Of a DNA stretch of 11,903 bases, positions 1-11,010 are shown piece after piece; within the stretch, counting starts at the first letter, position 1, and each line of letters starts with the position of its first letter. The translations under genes were made by a program, and so were the position numbers. The DNA lies in the NCBI GenBank assembly GCA_030918015.1, contig JAUPTP010000024.1, positions 1 through 11,903 of the forward strand. The letters run 5' to 3'. The stretch is from Pseudomonadota bacterium. Lineage in GTDB: Bacteria > Pseudomonadota > Gammaproteobacteria > Burkholderiales > Burkholderiaceae_C. Under the pieces are notes generated by a model. That model was not told the DNA's origin and searched no databases. It was given only the letters and a program-made list of their open reading frames with translations.

Positions 1-981
1 GATGAAGCGCAGGTAGCCCTTGAACATCGACGCGTTCAGGCCCAGCACGCCGCGCGGCATGGTGTCCTCGGCGTAGCGGTATTCGAGGTCGACCGCCTTC
101 AGGAACAGCGCCTTGATCTCGTCGCGGAAATCGGCCGTCCACAGGTGCGGGTTCTCGAGCTTGATCGCGTTGATCAGGTCGATGCCGAAGTTGCAGTGCA
201 TCGACTCGTCGCGCAGGATGTACTGGTACTGCTCGGCAGCCCCGGTCATCTTGTTCTGGCGGCCTAAAGCGAGGATCTGCGTGAAGCCGACGTAGAAGAA
301 CAGGCCTTCCATCAGGCAGGCGAAGACGATCAGCGACTTCAGCAGCGTGCGATCCGCCTCGGGCGTGCCGGTGACGAAGTTCGGGTCCATGATCGCGTCG
401 ATGAACGGGATCAGGAACTCGTCCTTGTCGCGGATCGAGGCCACCTCGTGGTAGGCGTTGAAGATCTCGCTCTCGTCCAGGCCCAGCGACTCGACGATGT
501 ACTGGTAGGCGTGCGTGTGGATCGCCTCCTCGAAGGCCTGGCGCAGCAGGAACTGGCGGCACTCCGGGGCGGTGATGTGGCGGTAGGTGCCCAGCACGAT
601 GTTGTTGGCCGCCAGCGAGTCGGCGGTCACGAAGAAGCCGAGGTTGCGCTTGATGATGCGGCGCTCGTCGTCCGAGAGGCCGTTCGGGTCCTTCCAGAGC
701 GCGATGTCGCGGCTCATGTTCACTTCCTGCGGCATCCAGTGGTTGGCGCAGGTGGCCAGGTACTTGTCCCAGGCCCACTTGTACTTGAACGGGACGAGCT
801 GATTGACGTCGGTCTGCCCGTTGATGATGCGCTTGTCGGCGATGTTGACGCGGCGCTGGCTGGCGCCTTCGTCGGCGGTGACGGTCGCTGCCGAGCCGGC
901 GCCGTCAAGATTCGACGCGTTCGTGTTCGGGGGGGTGAGCGTGGAGAGAGGGGTGTCGTCCCAGTCCAGCATGTCTGACAT
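1..981 (-). CDS. nrdB: Ribonucleoside-diphosphate reductase, class Ia beta subunit (partial, C-terminus off the left edge)
   Basis: This is the R2 subunit, which houses the di-iron/tyrosyl radical that NrdA needs to reduce ribonucleoside diphosphates in the cytoplasm. The 327 visible residues contain the full ligand set: Asp121 (TADSL), Glu152 and His155 (FEEAIH), Glu225 (CLMEGLFF), and Glu259 and His262 (RDESMH). Tyr159 sits where E. coli Tyr122 carries the radical, so this is not a Phe-substituted class Ic protein. The reading frame runs off the window at base 1; R2 proteins are usually about 350-400 residues, so only a short tail, including the NrdA-binding C-terminus, is missing. ATG at 981 was chosen because AGGAAG lies 6 nt upstream; an in-frame ATG at 972 is less well placed. 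It lies 165 nt after nrdA on the same strand. A TTA leucine codon at 265-267 is unusual in such GC-rich coding sequence. Confidence 0.96.
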   Translation of the reverse strand, partial: MSDMLDWDDTPLSTLTPPNTNASNLDGAGSAATVTADEGASQRRVNIADKRIINGQTDVNQLVPFKYKWAWDKYLATCANHWMPQEVNMSRDIALWKDPNGLSDDERRIIKRNLGFFVTADSLAANNIVLGTYRHITAPECRQFLLRQAFEEAIHTHAYQYIVESLGLDESEIFNAYHEVASIRDKDEFLIPFIDAIMDPNFVTGTPEADRTLLKSLIVFACLMEGLFFYVGFTQILALGRQNKMTGAAEQYQYILRDESMHCNFGIDLINAIKLENPHLWTADFRDEIKALFLKAVDLEYRYAEDTMPRGVLGLNASMFKGYLRFI

Positions 982-1004
982 GTCTGACTTCCTAGTGGGG
1001 GTGA

Positions 1005-1033
1005 ATTATCGGAACCTTGCCCGCAAACACCAA
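1005..1033 (-). promoter_or_regulatory. Putative sigma70 promoter for nrdB
   Basis: On the minus strand the nrdA-nrdB gap contains TTGGTG (1028-1033), a 17-nt spacer and GATAAT (1005-1010). The -10 matches 5 of 6 consensus bases and the -35 matches 3 of 6. Transcription would start near 998, about 17 nt before the nrdB ATG at 981. No ACAC...GTGT NrdR box is visible in this gap, so this internal promoter would escape the repression predicted for nrdA. It is a sequence match only. Confidence 0.4.
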
Positions 1034-1103
1034 GCATTTCTTCGGCGAAATACGAGGTGCGCGGGACCGGTTTCACCATGGGGTCATGTGCCGTGGCAGC
1101 GGG

Positions 1104-1140
1104 GGCGTCGCTGAGGCGCGCATGAGGCGCCGGCGACGCC
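1104..1140 (-). other. Hairpin in the nrdA-nrdB intergenic region
   Basis: GGCGTCGC (1104-1111) and GCGACGCC (1133-1140) are exact inverted repeats separated by 21 nt, starting 6 nt after the nrdA stop codon on the minus strand. The loop contains a direct repeat of TGAGGCGC (1112-1119 and 1123-1130). No run of T follows on either strand, so it is not a standard intrinsic terminator. It could slow RNA decay or attenuate read-through into nrdB, but such stems also arise by chance in DNA this GC-rich. Confidence 0.35.
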
Positions 1141-1146
1141 TGGCGA

Positions 1147-4056
<2,910 letters not shown>

Positions 4057-4201
4057 GGAGTCTTCCTGGGTTCGGTCCCTGAGGACGTCAGGCGGTCGTC
4101 GTCGGCAATGCGCCGCCCCGGTCGACCTGCCGGGGGCGGGCCGTCCTGGACGGTGGAATGGGGAGTGTTTCTGGCTCGGGTGTGCGGAACGCGCGGCCAT
4201 T

Positions 4202-4218
4202 CTGCGGAGAGCCCGCAG
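4202..4218 (-). other. Small stem-loop at the 5' end of the nrdA leader
   Basis: CTGCGG (4202-4207) and CCGCAG (4213-4218) form a 6-bp stem with a 5-nt loop. If transcription starts near 4226, this hairpin lies about 8 nt from the 5' end of a roughly 170-nt leader. 5' hairpins can protect mRNA from RNase E; that role is inferred from position alone. Confidence 0.3.
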
Positions 4219-4232
4219 CCGCGACGGACGCG

Positions 4233-4238
4233 AGCATA
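4233..4238 (-). promoter_or_regulatory. Extended -10 element of the nrdA promoter
   Basis: On the minus strand TATGCT (4233-4238) is preceded by TGT, giving an extended -10 (TGnTATGCT, 4 of 6 matches in the hexamer). The TG comes from the edge of the proximal NrdR box, so repressor and RNA polymerase would compete directly. I see no good -35 at 16-18 bp, as expected for an extended -10 promoter. Transcription would start near 4226, leaving a leader of about 170 nt before the ATG at 4056. Confidence 0.5.
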
Positions 4239-4254
4239 ACACTAGCCGTAGTGT
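4239..4254. promoter_or_regulatory. NrdR box 1 (promoter-proximal)
   Basis: ACACTAGCCGTAGTGT is a 16-bp ACAC...GTGT site fitting the palindromic NrdR box, though the centre is GC-rich rather than the usual AT-rich core. NrdR is the ATP-cone/zinc-finger repressor that senses nucleotides and represses ribonucleotide reductase genes. The site abuts the extended -10 of nrdA. Its pairing with a second box 31 bp away is strong support. No nrdR gene lies in this window. Confidence 0.88.
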
Positions 4255-4269
4255 CCTGCGATCTGCAAA

Positions 4270-4285
4270 ACACTATGGCTAGTGT
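4270..4285. promoter_or_regulatory. NrdR box 2 (promoter-distal)
   Basis: ACACTATGGCTAGTGT is the second 16-bp NrdR box. Start-to-start distance to box 1 is 31 bp, three helical turns, the usual spacing of paired NrdR sites, which puts both on the same DNA face. It begins 8 bp downstream of the ampD stop codon. Its sequence is the reverse complement of box 1 at 15 of 16 positions. Confidence 0.88.
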
Positions 4286-4293
4286 CCCCCTGT

Positions 4294-4910
4294 TCACGCC
4301 CCTCTTGACAGGATCGGCAGGAGCGGCTTGCGCGGACCCAGGTGGCGCGCCAGGCGGCGCCAGTCGAAACCCGCGCCCGGATCGTGCTTGCGCCCCGGCG
4401 CGACATGCTCGTGGCCGACCGCCTCGAGGACAGGCCAGGCCTGCGCGGCCTGTCTCAGCAGGCGGGCCAGCGCCCGGTACTGGGCGGCGCGGAAAGGGCG
4501 TCCCTCCAGCCCCTCCAGCTCGATGCCCAGCGAATGGTCGTTGCAGTTGTCGACGCCGCGCCACGACGAGCGGCCCGCATGCCAGGCGCGCGCCTCGACC
4601 GGCACGAACTGCACCAGCTCGCCGTCGCGCCGGATCAGGAAATGCGCCGACACCTCCAGCCCGGCCAGGCCGGCGAAGTAGGGATGCGCGGCCGGATCGA
4701 GCCGGTTGGTGAACAGCCGCTCGACGGCGTCGCCGCCGTAGCGCCCGGGCGGCAGGCTGATCGAGTGGATGACCGCCAGGCTCACCCCCTGGCCCGGGGG
4801 GCGGACGCCGAAGTTCGGGCTCGGCACCCGGCGTGCGTCGCGGTGCCAGCCGTCCTGCCAGGGCGAGACGGGCGTCGGCGCGGGCTGGCGGCGCCGGGCG
4901 GCGACCGGGC

Positions 4911-4914
<4 letters not shown>
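4294..4914 (-). CDS. ampD: 1,6-anhydro-N-acetylmuramyl-L-alanine amidase AmpD
   Basis: This is a cytoplasmic zinc amidase of the amidase_2 (PGRP-like) fold. It cleaves the bond between anhydro-MurNAc and L-Ala in muropeptides imported through AmpG, and so lowers the inducer pool for AmpR-type regulators where these exist. The 206 residues fit the AmpD family (about 180-200). The zinc ligands appear as His50 ([11 protein letters not shown]), His168 (AVGHEH) and Asp178 (RKHDPG). Glu132 (GIELEG) and Lys176 match the catalytic Glu and Lys of Citrobacter AmpD. There is no signal peptide, as expected for AmpD rather than secreted AmiD. The ATG overlaps the pilR stop codon (ATGA), and a strong Shine-Dalgarno, GAGGAGGG, sits 6 nt upstream inside the last pilR codons, so translation is probably coupled. 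No terminator separates it from the nrdA control region. Confidence 0.95.
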
Positions 4915-6368
<1,454 letters not shown>

Positions 6369-6376
6369 CGGAGGCC

Positions 6377-8353
6377 TCATGAGGCAACGGCGCTGACGAA
6401 CGGCATGACCTGGGCGCGCGGCATCGTGACGACGAAGACGTTGCGATGCCGCGCGCCCTGGCCGCGGGGTCGGAATTCGATCGAGGCGCGATGGCGCCCG
6501 CACAGCTCGCGGCACAGGTACAGGCCCAGGCCGGTGCCGCGACTGCGCGTCGAGAAGAAGGGCTCGAACAGGTGCGGCTCCACGTCCGGCGCGATCACCG
6601 CGCCGTCGCTGGCCACCGACAGCTCGACCTGGCCCTGCGCGCGCGCGCAGACCCGCACCCAGATCGCGTGCGGCTGGCCGCTGCCGTGGCGCAGCGCGTT
6701 GTCGAGCAGATTGATCAGCACCCGGCGCAGATGGTCGACATCGAAGCGCACCGGCAGCGGCTGGGGCCCGGCGTCGACGAAGAGCACCGCATCGCGGTCG
6801 GCCACCAGGCCGGCGGTGCGGGCCCAGTCGGCGCACAGGGTCTGCACCTGCTCGCCCAGCTCGATCACCCGCGCCTCGCGCGCGCTGCCCGGCGAGACCT
6901 CGGCCACATCCTCGACGATGCGCTGCAGGCGCACGACGTTGTCGGCCACGATGCGCGCCAGCCGCTGCTGCGCCGGATCCTGGAGTTCCTCGGCCATCAG
7001 CGCATTGGCCTGGGCGATCGCCGCCAGCGGGTTGCGGATCTCGTGCGCGATGCCGGCCGACACCCGGCCCATCGCCGCCAGACGCTCCTGGCGCTCGCGC
7101 GCGCGCAGCGTGCGCACATCCTCCAGGAAGATCACGCACAGCGCCTCGCCGGGTCGCGAGCGGCGCCGGGTGAAGCGCATGCGCAGGCGCAGCGCGCGCT
7201 CCTGCGCCTGGCGCGCGTCGCCGTCCGGGCCGGGCAGCGCCAGGGTCAGCTCGCTGCCGGCCTCCGGCCAGCCGCCCTCGGCGAAGGCCTGCGCCAGCGC
7301 GGCCTGCAGCGGCTGCCAGGCCGGCGAGCGGTCCAGGCCGAAGGGCTCGAAGCGCGGGCGCGCGGGCACGCCGATCAGCTGCAGGGCGGCCGGATTGGCG
7401 GCCTGCACCCGCCCGTGGCGGTCGGCCACCATCACGCCGTCCTGGATCTCGTCGATCATCAGCCGGTTGAGCCGCGCCTGCTGCCGGGCCAGCTCCAGCG
7501 TGGTGCGCGCGGCCAGCTCCTGGCGGGCCAGGCGGTCGGCCAGCTCGCCGGCCAGGGCCGCGGCGGTGAGCACGCCGCCGCCGGCGATGCCCGCCTGCAT
7601 CATGGCCGCGGCCAGATCGGCCGGCGCGCTGTCCAGCCCGGCCCAGCCCAGCATCAGCAGCACCACCAGCGAGGCCACCGCCAGCGCCGGCTGGCGCGGC
7701 ATCAGCGTGGCGGCCATCAGCACCGGCAGCATGTAGAGCGCCACCGCGTTGATCGACGGCCCGGCCAGGGTCAGCAACAGCGTGAACGCCACCAGGTCGA
7801 CGGCGATCGTCGCGAAGCCCCAGCGTGCCTGCAGCCGCCCCGAGCGGCCCATGTAGCCCCCGGCCGGCACCGGCCAGGCCAGGACCGCGACCGAGGCCAG
7901 CACCTGCAGCGCACACACCATCAGCGTCGGCCACTGGGTGCGCGCGCCGAGATAGAAGACCACCAGCCCCTGCAGCCCGAGCAGCAGCAGGCCCAGCAGC
8001 AGGCGCGCGATCGAGAAGGCCTGGAACAGACGAAGCAAGGGGCCGGGCGCGCGCGCACGGCGCCCCGAGCGGGATGCGGTCCGGACGCGCGTCGACGCCG
8101 GCACCCCGCGCTGCGAATCCGCCATGCGCGGCGACGGCGACGAGCGCTCCGGCCCCTCGGCGAAGAGGTCTTCCGGCGCCGACGGCTCGAACGGCCCCGG
8201 CCGGGTGCGAAAGGCGGTCGAAGCGCCCAGACCGGCGCTGTCGGGCCGGGTCTCGGGCGACAGGTCGGTGTCGAGATCGGTGTCGAGCGTCATCGTCGCG
8301 AACCAGGCGCTGCCATGCCGATTCGCCCGGCGGCGGGCCAGCACATCGAGCAT
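6377..8353 (-). CDS. pilS: Membrane sensor histidine kinase, PilS family
   Basis: This is a PilS-like kinase predicted to phosphorylate PilR. In Pseudomonas, PilS senses pilin in the inner membrane. The 658 residues show an unusual polar N-terminus of about 105 residues, then six hydrophobic segments (roughly 114-135, 143-163, 178-198, 200-218, 222-239, 251-271), a PAS domain (from about 292, [18 protein letters not shown]), HisKA with His437 ([11 protein letters not shown]) and a HATPase_c domain. The N-box Asn552 ([10 protein letters not shown]) and G2 box GTGLGL (606-611) are intact. The G1 box reads VASDGAVI (580-587), where family members usually have a D-x-G-x-G core. ATG at 8353 is preferred because TGAGGT, overlapping the stop of the upstream gene, lies 4 nt before it. 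Alternatives at 8293 and 8125 lack ribosome sites, and one at 8392 would overlap the upstream gene. Confidence 0.92.
   Translation of the reverse strand: MLDVLARRRANRHGSAWFATMTLDTDLDTDLSPETRPDSAGLGASTAFRTRPGPFEPSAPEDLFAEGPERSSPSPRMADSQRGVPASTRVRTASRSGRRARAPGPLLRLFQAFSIARLLLGLLLLGLQGLVVFYLGARTQWPTLMVCALQVLASVAVLAWPVPAGGYMGRSGRLQARWGFATIAVDLVAFTLLLTLAGPSINAVALYMLPVLMAATLMPRQPALAVASLVVLLMLGWAGLDSAPADLAAAMMQAGIAGGGVLTAAALAGELADRLARQELAARTTLELARQQARLNRLMIDEIQDGVMVADRHGRVQAANPAALQLIGVPARPRFEPFGLDRSPAWQPLQAALAQAFAEGGWPEAGSELTLALPGPDGDARQAQERALRLRMRFTRRRSRPGEALCVIFLEDVRTLRARERQERLAAMGRVSAGIAHEIRNPLAAIAQANALMAEELQDPAQQRLARIVADNVVRLQRIVEDVAEVSPGSAREARVIELGEQVQTLCADWARTAGLVADRDAVLFVDAGPQPLPVRFDVDHLRRVLINLLDNALRHGSGQPHAIWVRVCARAQGQVELSVASDGAVIAPDVEPHLFEPFFSTRSRGTGLGLYLCRELCGRHRASIEFRPRGQGARHRNVFVVTMPRAQVMPFVSAVAS
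8264..8287 (-). repeat. Tandem 12-bp repeat within pilS
   Basis: Two adjacent 12-bp units (GTCGGTGTCGAG at 8264-8275 and ATCGGTGTCGAG at 8276-8287) differ at one base. On the coding strand they give a repeated Leu-Asp-Thr-Asp in the polar N-terminal extension of PilS. This looks like a small slippage duplication in a weakly constrained stretch. Confidence 0.7.
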
Positions 8354-8360
8354 GCGGACC

Positions 8361-8609
8361 TCAGGGCCGGCGCGCGGCCGGCGGCCGGGCACCGGCCAGG
8401 CGGTGGCGCCAGCTGCAGTAGGCCTGCCCGTCGTGCATCAACCCCTCGGACTCGGGCAGGTGCAGGCCGCAGTGGGCGCAGCGCACCATGACCTGCGGCG
8501 CCGACGGCTCGGCGGCTCGGGCCGGGGCCGGCGGCGCCCGTCGCGCACCACGCAGCCACCCGACGAGGCACACCACCGACAGCACGAGAAGAAGCAGCTT
8601 GCCCAGCAT
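8361..8609 (-). CDS. Small membrane-anchored Cys/His protein, PP0621-like
   Basis: This gene encodes 82 residues. One N-terminal hydrophobic segment (about 4-19) acts as anchor or uncleaved signal, followed by a Pro/Ala/Arg linker and a compact domain with CAHC (Cys44, Cys47), His50, His59, Cys65 and His69. The spacing resembles a small zinc- or metal-binding knuckle. Small proteins of this design between a ccsA-like gene and pilS are, from memory, annotated as PP0621 family in related bacteria; I cannot run the search, and I know of no function. The gene starts 12 nt after the upstream stop and ends 7 nt before pilS, so it is co-transcribed with them. ATG at 8609 follows a G-rich stretch (GGCGGGG). 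Linkage to pilS/pilR suggests, but does not show, a role in pilus signalling or envelope redox. Confidence 0.8.
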   Translation of the reverse strand: MLGKLLLLVLSVVCLVGWLRGARRAPPAPARAAEPSAPQVMVRCAHCGLHLPESEGLMHDGQAYCSWRHRLAGARPPAARRP

Positions 8610-8621
8610 GGAAACCCCGCC

Positions 8622-9452
8622 TCAGGCGCCGAGTGGCGGACGGTGCAGCAGCACCTCCAGCACGAAGCGCGACCCCACATAGGCCAGCAGCAGCAGCACG
8701 CCGCCGGCATAGAGCCAGCGCGTGGCCCGGCGCCCCCGCCAGCCGAAGAAATGCCGCCCGGCCAGCAGCCCGGCCAGCACCATCCAGCCCAGCAGCGAGA
8801 AGACCGTCTTGTGATCCCAGTGCCAGACCGGCGTCGACCAGGTGCCCAGCAGCAGCGCCAGCGTGAGCATGCCGAAGCCGGCGGCGACGAACCGGTAGGT
8901 CAGCCGCTCCAGGGTCAGCAGCGGCAGGCCCGGCCGCCCGGCCGCCGCCTCGAGGCGCACCGCGCGAGCGCGGTCACGCAGTTGCCGCTCGGTCCGGTCG
9001 AGCCAGCCGGCATGCAGCACGGCCACGGCCACCAGGCCGTATGAGGCCAGCCCCAGCATCCAGTGCAGCGGCGCCCATGGCGAGGCCACGCGCACGCCCT
9101 CCCCCGGAAACAGCATCGCCAGCAGCAGGGTCGCGCCGCCGGCGACGGCCAGCCAGCGCCGCACGCCGGGCACCGGCACGAAGCGGCTCTCGACGGCATG
9201 CAGGCCGATCACCATCCAGGCGGTGGCCGCCAGCGCGGGCGCGAAGCCGAAGCGCACGCCCGCCAGGCCTTCGCCCAGACCGAACAGATGCATGACGCCC
9301 GCCAGGCCATGCGCGAGCCAGGCCAGCGGCAGCAGACGCGATCGCCCCGGCTGCTCGCCCGGCAGCACCGCCAGCGCATACCCGAGCAGCGCGGCCAGGG
9401 CGGGCACCAGCCAGGGGAACAGTCCGGGGAACATGGGGGTCGATAGAATCAC
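8622..9452 (-). CDS. ccsA: Cytochrome c assembly membrane protein, CcsA/YpjD-like
   Basis: This is a polytopic inner-membrane protein of the CcmC/CcsA/HemX-like cytochrome c assembly superfamily. Proteins in this group handle heme for c-type cytochrome maturation; the exact role of the YpjD-like branch is unsettled. It has about 276 residues with around eight hydrophobic segments. Near the C-terminus is the family's Trp/His motif TWSTPVWHWDHKT (His211, Asp213, His214), followed by FGWRGRRATRW. His130 (PLHWMLG) and His147 (VLHAGW) are further candidate heme ligands. The start is uncertain. GTG at 9452 gives the N-terminus MILSTPMFPG, which I recall as typical of relatives. GTG at 9458 has AGGAGG 11 nt upstream, and ATG at 9434 is possible. 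Longer forms would run into the divergent ffh. It is the first gene of the leftward cluster; a ccsA/ypjD gene beside ffh is also seen in E. coli. Confidence 0.87.
   Translation of the reverse strand: MILSTPMFPGLFPWLVPALAALLGYALAVLPGEQPGRSRLLPLAWLAHGLAGVMHLFGLGEGLAGVRFGFAPALAATAWMVIGLHAVESRFVPVPGVRRWLAVAGGATLLLAMLFPGEGVRVASPWAPLHWMLGLASYGLVAVAVLHAGWLDRTERQLRDRARAVRLEAAAGRPGLPLLTLERLTYRFVAAGFGMLTLALLLGTWSTPVWHWDHKTVFSLLGWMVLAGLLAGRHFFGWRGRRATRWLYAGGVLLLLAYVGSRFVLEVLLHRPPLGA
9444..9449 (+). promoter_or_regulatory. Possible -10 element for ffh
   Basis: TAGAAT matches 5 of 6 bases of the sigma70 -10 and would start transcription near 9456, leaving a leader of about 35 nt before the ffh ATG. No convincing -35 is seen 16-18 bp upstream, where the sequence is already ccsA coding region. 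With so little space between the divergent genes, both promoters must overlap coding sequence. Confidence 0.28.
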
Positions 9453-9490
9453 CCGCACAGTGTACTTATCCTCCTTACCCGGGACACCCG

Positions 9491-10882
9491 ATGGCCTCCG
9501 CTCTTTCTGAACGCCTGTCACGCATGGTCAAGACGATGCGGGGCCAGGCCCGCATCACCGAATCGAACGTGCAGGACATGCTGCGCGAGGTGCGCATGGC
9601 GCTGCTGGAGGCCGACGTGGCGCTGCCGGTGGTGCGCGACTTCATCGCCCGCGTCAAGGAGCGCGCGCTCGGCGCCGAGGTGGCCAACTCGCTGACGCCC
9701 GGCCCGGGGCTGGTCAGCGTCGTCCACAAGGAGCTGGCCGCGACCATGGGCGAGGGCGTGGCCGACCTGAACCTGGCCACCCAGCCGCCGGCGATCATCC
9801 TGATGGCCGGTCTGCAGGGCGCCGGCAAGACCACCACCACCGCCAAGCTGACCCGGCACCTGATCGAGCGCCGCAAGAAGAAGGTGCTGACCGTCTCGGC
9901 CGACGTCTACCGCCCGGCCGCGATCGAGCAGCTCAAGACCGTGACGAAGCAGGCCGGCGGCGAGTGGTTTCCCTCCTCCGGCGACCAGAAGCCGCGCGAC
10001 ATCGCGCTGGCCGCGCTGGACTACGCGAAGAAGCACTTCTTCGACGTGCTGCTGGTCGACACCGCCGGCCGCCTGGCGATCGACGAGGCGCTGATGGCCG
10101 AGATCCGCGACCTGCACGCCACGCTCGACCCGGTCGAGACGCTGTTCGTGGTCGACGCGATGCAGGGCCAGGACGCGATCAACACCGCGCGCGCCTTCAA
10201 GGAGGCGCTGCCGCTGACCGGCATCGTGCTGACCAAGCTCGACGGCGACAGCCGCGGCGGCGCGGCCCTCTCGGTGCGCCAGATCACCGGCGCGCCGATC
10301 AAGTTCGCCGGCGTCTCCGAGAAGATCGACGGGCTGGAGGTCTTCGACGCCGACCGCCACGCCGGGCGCGTGCTCGGCATGGGCGACATCGTCGCGCTGG
10401 TCGAGGAAGTCCAGAAGGGCGTCGACATCGAGGCCGCGCAGAAGCTCGCCGAGAAGGTCAAGGGCGGCGGCGGCTTCGACCTCGACGACTTCCTGGCCCA
10501 GATCAGCCAGATGAAGAAGATGGGCGGGCTCTCCAGCCTGATCGACAAGCTGCCCACCGAGATCGCCGCCAAGGCCGGTCAGGCCGACATGGACAAGGCA
10601 GAGCGCGACGTGCGCCGCATGGAGGGCATCATCCGCTCGATGACCCCGCTGGAGCGCCGCAAGCCCGAGCTGATCAAGGCCAGCCGCAAGCGCCGCATCG
10701 CCGCCGGTGCGGGCGTCCAGGTCCAGGAGGTCAACCGCCTGCTCAACCAGTTCGAGCAGATGCAGGGCATGATGAAGAAGATGAAGGGCGGCGGCCTGAT
10801 GAAGATGATGAAGCGCTTCGGCGGCAAGAAGGGCCTGCCCGGCATGGGCGGAATGGGGGGCATGGGCGGCATGGGCTTCTGA
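9491..10882 (+). CDS. ffh: Signal recognition particle protein Ffh (SRP54 GTPase)
   Basis: This is the protein part of the bacterial signal recognition particle. It binds 4.5S RNA and hydrophobic signal sequences on translating ribosomes and delivers them to FtsY at the membrane. The 463 residues follow the NG-M plan: a helical N domain (about 1-95), a GTPase domain with P-loop GLQGAGKT (107-114), DVYRPAA (138-144), DTAGR (190-194) and TKLDGD (248-253), and an M domain (about 330-450) with the RNA-binding SRKRRIAAGAG (398-408) and many methionines. Length is normal for the family. It ends in a GMGG-repeat tail finishing MGF, common in proteobacterial Ffh. The ribosome site before ATG 9491 is weak (GGGAC). 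It is divergent from the ccsA-like gene. The GC-rich inverted repeat just after the stop lacks a T run, so no clear terminator follows. Confidence 0.98.
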   Translation: MASALSERLSRMVKTMRGQARITESNVQDMLREVRMALLEADVALPVVRDFIARVKERALGAEVANSLTPGPGLVSVVHKELAATMGEGVADLNLATQPPAIILMAGLQGAGKTTTTAKLTRHLIERRKKKVLTVSADVYRPAAIEQLKTVTKQAGGEWFPSSGDQKPRDIALAALDYAKKHFFDVLLVDTAGRLAIDEALMAEIRDLHATLDPVETLFVVDAMQGQDAINTARAFKEALPLTGIVLTKLDGDSRGGAALSVRQITGAPIKFAGVSEKIDGLEVFDADRHAGRVLGMGDIVALVEEVQKGVDIEAAQKLAEKVKGGGGFDLDDFLAQISQMKKMGGLSSLIDKLPTEIAAKAGQADMDKAERDVRRMEGIIRSMTPLERRKPELIKASRKRRIAAGAGVQVQEVNRLLNQFEQMQGMMKKMKGGGLMKMMKRFGGKKGLPGMGGMGGMGGMGF

Positions 10883-10975
10883 CCGCCGCCTGGCGGCCCC
10901 GGCGTTGCCGCCGCACGTCACGCAGGTGCACACACGGGGCCGTCACCTGTTACATACATCACACCTTCATCGGGA

Positions 10976-11004
10976 TTGACGTCCGACATCGAGCGGGATA
11001 GCTT
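10976..11004 (+). promoter_or_regulatory. Possible promoter of the DUF2726 gene
   Basis: TTGACG (10976-10981, 5 of 6 matches to the -35) is followed by a 17-nt spacer and TAGCTT (10999-11004, 3 of 6). The predicted start falls at about 11011, the first base of the ATG, so the message would be leaderless or nearly so. The weak -10 makes this tentative. Confidence 0.3.
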
Positions 11005-11010
11005 GACGGA

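Noticed and set aside
6446..8491. A 681-codon plus-strand open frame opposite pilS
   Set aside because: Antisense shadow of pilS and the small upstream gene, with repetitive Gln/Arg/Ala composition.
9453..9521. N-terminal extension of the ccsA-like protein starting at ATG 9521
   Set aside because: It would overlap the first 31 bases of divergent ffh and adds a polar stretch ahead of the first membrane helix. Later starts fit the family better.
10841..10882. Short tandem GGCATGGGC-like repeats at the end of ffh as a repeat element
   Set aside because: They simply encode the Gly-Met tail common in proteobacterial Ffh proteins.
10883..10896. CCGCC-GCCT-GGCGG inverted repeat after the ffh stop as a terminator
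   Set aside because: The stem is only 5 bp and is followed by CCCCGGCG with no T run, so it does not qualify as an intrinsic terminator.
9518..10933. A 471-codon minus-strand open frame opposite ffh
   Set aside because: Shadow of ffh; Leu/Ala/His/Asp-rich with no domain, while ffh has all SRP GTPase motifs.
10923..10949. CAGGTG/CACCTG inverted repeat between ffh and the DUF2726 gene as an operator
   Set aside because: A 6-bp arm with a 15-nt spacer is expected by chance. There is no second copy and no known regulator match.
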